NCBI GenBank assembly: GCA_009809945.1
Contig: WTPW01000151.1
Coordinates: 558,258-622,257, forward strand
Direction: 5' to 3'
Origin: Gigaspora margarita
Taxonomy: Eukaryota; Glomeromycota; Glomeromycetes; Diversisporales; Gigasporaceae
Length of the DNA: 64,000 nucleotides
The notes beneath the pieces are model-generated. The model was not told the origin of the DNA. It searched no databases and saw nothing but the letters and a program-made list of their open reading frames with translations. Positions 56,820 to 64,000 of this stretch are shown here, in pieces. How positions within the stretch are numbered: position 1 is the stretch's first letter; every line of letters starts with the position of its first letter. The position numbers and the translations under genes are program-made.

Positions 56820-57841
56820 TGATATATTACAACCAAAATCACAAGATAAAGTGCAATAGAAATCTAAAATAATTTGTTATTTAAAGTAGAATTTAAGTTA
56901 AAAAATAGTTGCTAAAATTTTTTAAAAACTAATTTTATACAAAATTTTTAAAAAGATTGATAAACCAGATCTTGATATTTGTTTAATAAATACTTATTTA
57001 TTTCATATATCTTTTAACACCTTTTACATTTTACTAATATATTTTTCTTTTTTGTTTATGCTTGTACTTTTGTAAAAGTGCAAAATGCTTTTTATAAATG
57101 GTAAATTTGTGTTTTTTTAAATAGTTCCTATGAAGTTTTTGATTTGAGATCATCAAAACATTTGGCTACTATATTCTTTTTTAACAAGAACTATTTTACA
57201 AATTAGGAAAAAAGTTTCTGGTATTTTTAATACTCTATACTAGTAACTAATACTAGATACTATTCAATATAACTTTTATTAAATCTCTTAATCTAATCAT
57301 GTACTAGTAGAGTAACACCTACCCTCCTACCTTACAAATATGCAGCTTATATACTTCACAAGATGTCTTTGTAAAACTCTGTATTTAATATTGGATAGAC
57401 CTATTCTAAGCTATTTCAATTTTTATTTTATTTATTTACTAGCATAGCTTTCTTTTGAATAGTAAACTATCAAAATAGCTTTAAATCATCAAGATAAGAG
57501 CTGTGAAAGTTAAGATATTAATTTATTTCAAATGTAGATCTGCTTGATTTCTATTGAGAGTAGCCCATTTGTACACACCCTTTTACTTTTTAGATAACTA
57601 TACACTTTATTGCATTCTATTTCTGGAATTCATATAAAAATACAGAAAATCATGGTAATGATCATCCAATTAGATCTATGGTCTAAGCTTTTTTTTAAAT
57701 ATTAACTATCAAGATAGCTTTAAAATTCATTGAGATATAAACTGTGAAATTTAAGGTATTAATTTTTTTCAAATATAGATCTGCCTGATTTCTATTGATG
57801 GTAGCCCAAATACTAGCCACTGTTTGGGTATAGTACTAAAT
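56820..57841. other. No gene; direct repeat of about 110 bp
   Basis: AT-rich. A unit containing ATCAA(A/G)ATAGCTTTAAA, GCTGTGAAAGTTAAG and GATTTCTATTGA(G/T)(A/G)GTAGCCCA occurs at about 57465-57575 and again at about 57705-57810. Confidence 0.55.
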
Positions 57842-57943
57842 GGATATACCTGGGTAGAACAGGTACTGCTCTATTAGATTTACTATAGGGCAAATGCTCT
57901 CTGTAAAGTGTTTGGCTAAAGCCTCAGCATATTTTCATAGTAA

Positions 57944-58901
57944 GGGGAGTGCCATTTATCACCTGATTTTTTAGGGTAGGGGGTCTGACAATTATCAGGT
58001 CCTAATAGAAGATAACTTTTGATTGGCTAAAATTTTTTGAAAATTTAAAAAATTTTTAAACTTTAATATTAAATAAAATTCGAACCAGTGGTCTGTTTTG
58101 GATGATTTTACTACCAAAATGTTTGTCTCAATGAGACGAATCCAACGAGCCTAAAATCGTCAAAATCCAATCACTGGATCCCAAGATCGTTATTGATTTG
58201 TATTACTTTAATTATATTAGTTTTGTATATATTAAAAATTATTATTAAAGATCTTATAAACTTTAACATTGAATAACTTGCGAACCAATGATCCGTTTTG
58301 GATGATTTTACTACCAAAATGCTCGTCTCAGTGAGACGATTCTAATGAATCTAAAATCGTTTAATTCTGATCACGGATCCCAAGATCGTTATAGATTTGT
58401 GTTATTTTAATATAAAATATATTAAATCAATTAAAAATAACACAAATCTATAACGATCTTGGGATCCTGTGATCAGAATTTAACGATTTTGGGTTCATTG
58501 GAATCGTTTCACTGAGACGAACATTTTGGTAGTAAAATCATCCAAAACGGATCATTGGTTCGCAAGTTATTCAATGTTAAAGTTTATAAGATCTTTAATA
58601 ATAATTTTTAATATATACAAAACTAATATAATTAAAGCAATACAAATCAATAACGATCTTGGGATCCAGTGATTGGATTTTGACTATTTTAGGCTTTTTG
58701 GATTTGTCTCATTTAGACAAACATTTTGGTAGTAAAATCATCCAAAACGGATCACTGGTTCAAATTTTATTTAATATTAAATTTTAAAATTTTTTTAAAT
58801 TTTCAAAAAATTTTAACCAATCAAATTGCAGTATTTATGATCAGGTAGGGGGAGGGGGTAGCCTCTTAGTAGCAAAATATCAGCTGATAAATGGCCCTCC
58901 C
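57944..58901. mobile_element. Harbinger-like foldback element in copy B
   Basis: Starts GGGGAGTGCCATTTATCACC and ends AGCTGATAAATGGCCCTCCC, flanked by TAA (57941-57943, 58902-58904). It is a nearly complete palindrome centred near 58422. Each half holds two copies of a block with GGATGATTTTACTACCAAAA, a GTCTCAGTGAGACGA palindrome and ATCCCAAGATCGTTAT. It belongs to the family of 37568-38151. Confidence 0.88.
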
Positions 58902-58930
58902 TAAATTTCACAAAAGGACATATTGGAAGG

Positions 58931-59648
58931 CAGGGATGGTAAATGACTTTAAATAAACCAAATGACCCAAATGACAAATGACCAGTCATTGGTCATTTCA
59001 TGATCCAAATGACTTAAGAAGATCATTTAACTCTGGTTAATTGATTATCCAATACTTTTAGCTAATCAAATTGATTATTGTTCTCCGTAAAATGAATTGA
59101 CGTTAGATACTATCCAATAAAAATTATTACACATGATAAATAACTGATGACCCCAAATAACGTTATCATTTTGATGAATGATTGCTATTTGTATTTTGGC
59201 TAAATAACCAGTTCATTTCTTGTAAAGCGACATTCCTAAGGTCAGGTATGAAGTGATTAAAAAAAAAAAATAGTAGACAATAATAATGTATTTACTTATT
59301 TTTAAAAAAAAAGTTCGTGAATAATAATTTACCAATTACAAAATGATATAAATCATTTTCGAATTTACAAATGGCATGTTAATCGACATGAATTGAGAAT
59401 TGATGCAAACATATATATTATTTAAAACATGCATTATACAAGTTTTTCATAATCAGTAGGATGTCAACTCTATGCAAAATAACCTAAAGACCAAATGATC
59501 CCGGTCATTTGGAGATAACCATAGTCATTTGGTTACGAGTCATTTCCAAATGACCCAAAATTTGAATGACCTCAAATGACTAGTCATTTTGAGATCATTT
59601 GAGGTCATTTGAAAAATTAGCAAATGACCAGGTCATTTACCATCCCTG
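58931..59648. mobile_element. hAT-like element with AAATGACC repeats
   Basis: Starts CAGGGATGGTAAATGAC and ends GTCATTTACCATCCCTG, flanked by TTGGAAGG on both sides (58923-58930 and 59649-59656). Both ends repeat CCAAATGACCAAATGAC-type motifs in inverted orientation. 718 bp, noncoding. Confidence 0.92.
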
Positions 59649-59879
59649 TTGGAAGGAACATAGAACATGTAGAGAGGGTTTAAATAGGCAATCCATAGCT
59701 GGGTTGTAGGTATAGCAGCTTGTGTAGAATGATATCTAAAGTGTAAGTAGCTAGTTGTACTCTCATTATACAAATATAATATGTGGCTTAGTCCTCAGAC
59801 TGAGCCAATCTGTTTGTACCAATAAAGTGCCAAGGTACCTAAGTGGTCATCTTAATATAAAAAAAAATATTTGTCAAAT

Positions 59880-60990
59880 TTAATTAGATGGTTGTCAAGA
59901 TATCTTCACTTAAAGGTTTTAGATATTTGATTTTTCTCTAACTTTGAGCAAAGATATCTTGACAACTATCTGACTAAATTTACTAAACTTTTTTTATTTT
60001 AATTCTATAAATTCTTAGAATTCAAATAAAAAGAGTTCATTGAATTTAGTCAGTTGCTTGTCAAAGAAAAAATCAAAATGCCTATCAAAATAAAAGCTGC
60101 ACCAAGTTTTTTTAAAACTTTGAGCGAAGATATTTTGACAACTATCTGACAAAATTTATGAACTTTTTTTATTTAGATTCTGTAATTTTATAGAATTCAA
60201 ATAAAAAAGTTCATCAAATTTGTTCAGATAGTTGTCAAGATTTCTTCAGTCAAAGCTTAAAAAAACTTTGGTGCAGCTTTTATTTTAATAAACATTTTGA
60301 TTCTTTTTTAACTTTGAGTGAAGATATCTTGACAACTATCTAACAAAATTTAATAATTCTATAAATTCAAAGAATTCAAATAAAAAAAGTTCATTGAATT
60401 TAATCAGATATTTGTTAAGGTATCTTTGCTCAAAGTTAGAGAAAAATTAGAATATTTATTAAAAAAAAGCTGTGCTAAAGTTTTTTAAAACTTTGAGAAA
60501 GATATCTTGACAACCATCTGACCAAATTTGATAAACTTTTTTTATTTGAATTCTATAAATTCATAGAATTCAAATAAAAAAAGTGCATTAAATTTGGTCA
60601 GTTTGTTGTCATGATATCTTTGCTCTAAGTTTTAAAAAACTTTGGTGCAGCAAGACTCCAAAATATACATAGATAGATCAGGTATTAGTTTGCTTATTTT
60701 TGGGGTTTTATGCAGATTTTTTCTATTTTTAGTAATTTTTGCTTATTTTTGACCTATCTATATATATTTTGGGGTCCTGGTGCAGCTTTTGTTTTGATAG
60801 ACATTTTGCTTTTTCTCTAACTTTAAGCAAAGATATTTTGACAACCATCTGATTAAATTCAATAAACTTTTTTTTATTTGAATTCTATGAATTTATACAA
60901 TTAAAATATAAAAATTCATTGAATTTAGTCATATAGTTGTAAGATATCTTCACTCAAAGTTTTAAAATTTTTTAATTATTAATAGAGGTA
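59880..60990. repeat. Array of head-to-head palindromes in copy B
   Basis: Built on the same plan as 7430-8460. Arms with CTTTGAGCAAAGATATCTT and GACAACTATCTGACTAAATT face their reverse complements, again about five times, with ACTTTGGTGCAGCTTTTATT linkers. One linker holds the inserted MITE at 60652-60778. Confidence 0.8.
60652..60778. mobile_element. hAT-like MITE, AGGACCCCGAAATATAC family, copy 2
   Basis: Starts AAGACTCCAAAATATACATA and ends TATATATATTTTGGGGTCCT, with GGTGCAGC on both sides (60644-60651, 60779-60786). 127 bp. Copy A has the uninterrupted linker at the equivalent place (about 8220). Confidence 0.85.
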
Positions 60991-62590
60991 TGAATAACAA
61001 TTTCCTTTTTTAAATTGCAATTTGATCAACATACTTACATTGATACTTGATTTCATGACACTTAGAAGTAAAAAAGATTTGAAAATTTTTTTTGTTCTTC
61101 AGGCAAATAAAATATTAAATTTATGTTCCCAAAAAAGTTTGTATGATCCTATTATGAAAATTGATATTACAATGATCCCATAGCTAAAAAAAGCATATAT
61201 ACCATGCTATAACTAAAAAAACTATACATGCCATGTCACAACTAAAAAAAAAAAAAGGCATGTCATAGCAAAAAAAACCAAATAACTATCATTATAGGAA
61301 CACAAATTATAGTTTTTTCTAAATTTTTTTAAATGCTTCTGGAAATACAAGAAACTCTAAATCTTTAATACTGACACTTAGTGTTTGGTTGATCCTATGA
61401 CTTACTATAAAGAATTTTGTTACAAATCAGATACACAATGCTATATGTATGTGGTTAAGATTGATTTGGTACTATTTGACATTCTTGATTATAACTAGTT
61501 CATTGTCCTAACATTTTGATTACAGGTTGTATAACTAATCAAAAGTGCCAAAGTATAATAACTTTATCATATTACTATATTAGTTTTACACACTGATCAT
61601 ATTTTGGATATAATCATGATTTTATTGATCAACATAAACTACAAACTACAAGAATCACTGAGAAAATTAATAATTACCATTTTGAATAGCAAAAATTCCA
61701 ACCAAAAAGTTCTAAAAAAAGAAAATTTAAAAATCAATAATCTAAATCTTTAGTGAAATATAATTTTTTTTTTGTATTTGCTAATATATTTACTATTATT
61801 TATAAGTATCTTTTTTTTTTATCTATTGCAGAGCAAATGTTCTTGTTCTTGCACTTGCACTTGCACTTTCATATATCCTTGCACTTACACTTGTTCTTAA
61901 GACTATTATACAAACTGCTTTCAAATTTATAAAACATTTGGTTGACTTTTCAACAACTTTTTTGCTCAAAATAATTTGTACATATTAGGTAATCAAACAA
62001 CAGTATCAATTTTGAAAATTTATGTTTCACAATTTAAGAGAGTTGTTTAAAAGTAGAGAATATATAGATCACTTATTATATGATTTTGGTAGTACAAATA
62101 ATTTTATATAGAAATTAGAAATATGCTACTAATAAAACTTTTTATGATAACATTAATTTTGTTAAAATTTTTATAATTTGTAGATTAAAACATGCTCTTT
62201 CAAATGATATAAATTTTAATAATAAAATATTTTTTAAAAAATATACTTGTATATATTGTAGAGTTCTCCATAGTCAATCCATAGTTATGCAAAATAGTTT
62301 ATTTTGATTGGTTTACATCATATGATCATCATATGATTTTTGTGATACCCAATCTTCAAGTACATGTGTCTTAGTAAATATTTAACTAATATTAATGATT
62401 TTAGACCAGTAGAATTAGAAAAATCTATACAATATTTATAAATTTAAAATAACTGCTTAATAAACGTTTTTTAATTTAAAAAGAAAAAATTTGTACACCA
62501 AAATCATATAATAAATGATCTATATATTCTCTACCCTTAATGGGGATAGCTAAAGCCCTGTTCATTTATATGTTTTTGATTATTTAATTA

Positions 62591-62947
62591 ATGGATTAGA
62601 TTTACTATTTTGTACTAAAAATAGTACATTTTATAAAAATTTATAGAGACACCAAAACTTATTAAAATTAAATAATTCTTATAATTAAAAACCAATATAT
62701 ATTACTTTATTCAATACTATAAAATTTTTTTAATTATAATATAGATTTTTCAAAAAATTCATTTTAAGATATACTATTATTTTAAAATATGGGCATACTA
62801 AATCTAGTACACTTTATACCTGGCTGGGTAACTCTCTACAAAAAAATATTACAATTTTTTTTAGAAAATAATTAAAAACCTTAAACTATAAAATAAAAAA
62901 TTTAGACCTTGTTATATCATACTATATACTAAATAAACATGCCAGGA
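62591..62947. other. No gene seen
   Basis: AT-rich. It contains a small inverted motif pair (TTTGTACTAAAAATAGTACA near 62608 and TACTAAATCTAGTACACTTT near 62790) that may mark an old insertion. Confidence 0.35.
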
Positions 62948-63722
62948 TCAACAATCTGAGCACATTGCATGTGAAATTGTACAGCTACTACATGTAGTTG
63001 TACAATTATAACACCCTATGCATTAGTGTTGTACATATTTGCTTTTAAGACTGGATGTTCTGGGGCCATTACTGAGTGTGGTAAAGTGATGTTCAATATC
63101 ATTTGAATCCAGCCTTTGTCTTTTTTTGGTTCAGTTGACAATTGATACATCTGAATAATACTCATAAATTAACCTTACTAATTGCTTCCAGAAATCATCA
63201 TGCTTTATATTTTGTTTTCCCGGGACAAATTGGCAATATGCGGAGAAGCTATTGGCCTCTACAATTGAAAGATAAAAGGCAAAGATACGATCATCTGAGC
63301 ATTTTGACAAGCATACCAGCGGAGTAATCTAACTCCTTAAAGCTGTCTAGGATACTTCGGTAATACAAAATATTAAACCAGCAGATACTAAAATAATACA
63401 AAATATTAAACCAGCAGATACAAGAGAACATCATGATATGAAAGTGTGTTATCATGCAAATTATTAAGGATGTTTACAGTCAATATATATTTACAATACT
63501 CATCAAATAAAACATGATGCCAAAATTTCAGAAATTTCACATTGCAACATTTTTTGATATATCATTTTACTTCTGATCCAACAGTTGTTGTAGAACAAAT
63601 AGTTAGAAGTACAATATTATTGTGATCATGAATTGAATATACAGTTAAATCAACATTATTTATTGTACGAGCTCAACTAACAAATGATCCATATGCATCC
63701 TTAAGTGTGTCTATAATATTAT
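62948..63722 (-). pseudogene. Probable piggyBac-type transposase remnant
   Basis: Reading leftward on the minus strand: DTLKDAYGSFVS then a stop, NNVDLTVYSIHDHNNIVLLT, FDEYCKYILTVN (where piggyBac proteins have a YNKYMGGVD-like box), DRIFAFYLSIVEANSFSAYC and HDDFWKQLVRLIYEY. A cysteine-rich end, CIGCYNCTTTCSSC then HAMCSDC, stops at 62948. The order (a sheet, a Y-K-Y box, a hydrophobic helix with an EANS/A-Y motif, then a C-terminal zinc-finger-like cluster) fits DDE_Tnp_1_7. The sequence is too eroded to identify catalytic Asp residues. Several stops. The 34-bp duplication TAATACAAAATATTAAACC... at 63360-63420 interrupts the frame. Confidence 0.5.
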
Positions 63723-64000
63723 GAGAGATATAAATACTGAGCCATTATTATCAGTTAATGGAAGCCTGCAGTTATTACATACTTTAGGATATGGGAATTT
63801 GCTGTGCTATAGTACTTGGTAGATGTTGTAAATCTATGTCTTTAATTAAGGTAGCAAGGTGGTATATTTCTGGTAATTTTTCTTTTTTATTAGACTTTGG
63901 GGTACTTTTTTTACTGTTGTTAAATTTTGGATTACTTTTTCTATAATTATTAGGCTTTGGTTTACTTTTTTCACAATTGTAGTACAGATCTTGAAAATGT
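63723..64000 (-). pseudogene. Unrecognised frame with CxxC motif at window edge
   Basis: Minus strand, running in from beyond the window. A Lys/Asn/Ser-rich stretch with imperfect repeats (KSNPKFNNSKKSTPKSNKK) leads into LPEIYHLATLIKDIDLQHLP, then a stop. In a shifted frame comes VCNNCRLPLTDNNGSVFIS (63723-63783). The CNNC suggests the start of a zinc-binding fold. It may be the N-terminal part of the same gene as the piggyBac-like remnant or a separate host gene; I cannot decide. Confidence 0.35.

Larger units (their letters stand above)
57842..62590 (+). repeat. Large dispersed noncoding repeat, copy B
   Basis: Same orientation and landmark order as copy A (7082-12175), but with a different set of insertions: a Harbinger-like foldback (57944-58901), a hAT-like element (58931-59648) and a small hAT-like MITE (60652-60778). 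At each of these positions copy A lacks the insertion, and at the copy A insertions copy B is empty. Removing them leaves about 2.93 kb. Confidence 0.75.

Noticed and set aside
1..64000. CRISPR arrays, bacterial operons or phage genes
   Set aside because: No regularly spaced identical short repeats with unique spacers exist. The tandem repeats are degenerate, and the window has eukaryotic introns and retrotransposons.

Overview
This is AT-rich eukaryotic nuclear DNA (roughly three quarters A+T by eye) with few genes and many repeats. The gene remnants suggest an arbuscular mycorrhizal fungus (Glomeromycotina: Rhizophagus, Gigaspora or a relative). That is an inference from gene families I recognise from those genomes: a tyrosine-kinase-like protein kinase, a SPRY-TPR protein, two F-box/leucine-rich proteins and a Sel1-repeat protein. 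All have AT-rich codons, short GTAAGT-type introns and frequent frameshifts. No database search was possible. I see no bacterial features: no operons, ribosome binding sites or CRISPR arrays.

Layout. 1-7 kb: degenerate tandem repeats, a TA-flanked MITE and hAT-like elements, two of them in the same target site. 7.1-12.2 kb: copy A of a ~2.9-kb noncoding dispersed repeat carrying an array of head-to-head palindromes; copy B is at 57.8-62.6 kb and a fragment at 2.4 kb. 12.4-14.2 kb: a hAT-like element with a coding remnant, split by a second hAT. 14.5-19.8 kb: a Ty3/gypsy LTR retrotransposon (minus strand) that has lost its reverse transcriptase. 20.4-23.5 kb: kinase and SPRY-TPR loci (minus strand), both damaged. 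23.6-27.7 kb: intergenic DNA with foldback elements. 27.7-28.5 kb: the C-terminal part of an F-box/LRR protein. 28.9-39.2 kb: a second gypsy retrotransposon (minus strand) with 5-bp target duplication, clear primer-binding site, gag, protease, RT, RNase H, integrase and an unrecognised third reading frame. Its gag is broken by a nested stack of DNA transposons. 40.5-41.1 kb: an F-box pseudogene. 41.2-50.8 kb: three hAT-like elements of 1.2, 2.5 and 4.4 kb with smaller insertions. 51.2-56.8 kb: a Sel1-repeat pseudogene split by a 4.2-kb pogo-like transposon, whose transposase gene is itself split by a 2.2-kb element holding an assembly gap. 57.8-62.6 kb: copy B. 62.9-64 kb: a probable piggyBac-type transposase remnant running to the window edge.

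Almost every coding stretch is decayed, so no pathway can be read from the window. It is best read as layers of insertion. Target-site duplications were read by eye: 8 bp for hAT-like, TAA/TTA for PIF/Harbinger-like, TA for mariner/pogo-like and 5 bp for an LTR element. For several insertions the pre-insertion state can be checked inside the window, either from the paralogous copy A/B or because removing the element leaves an open reading frame.
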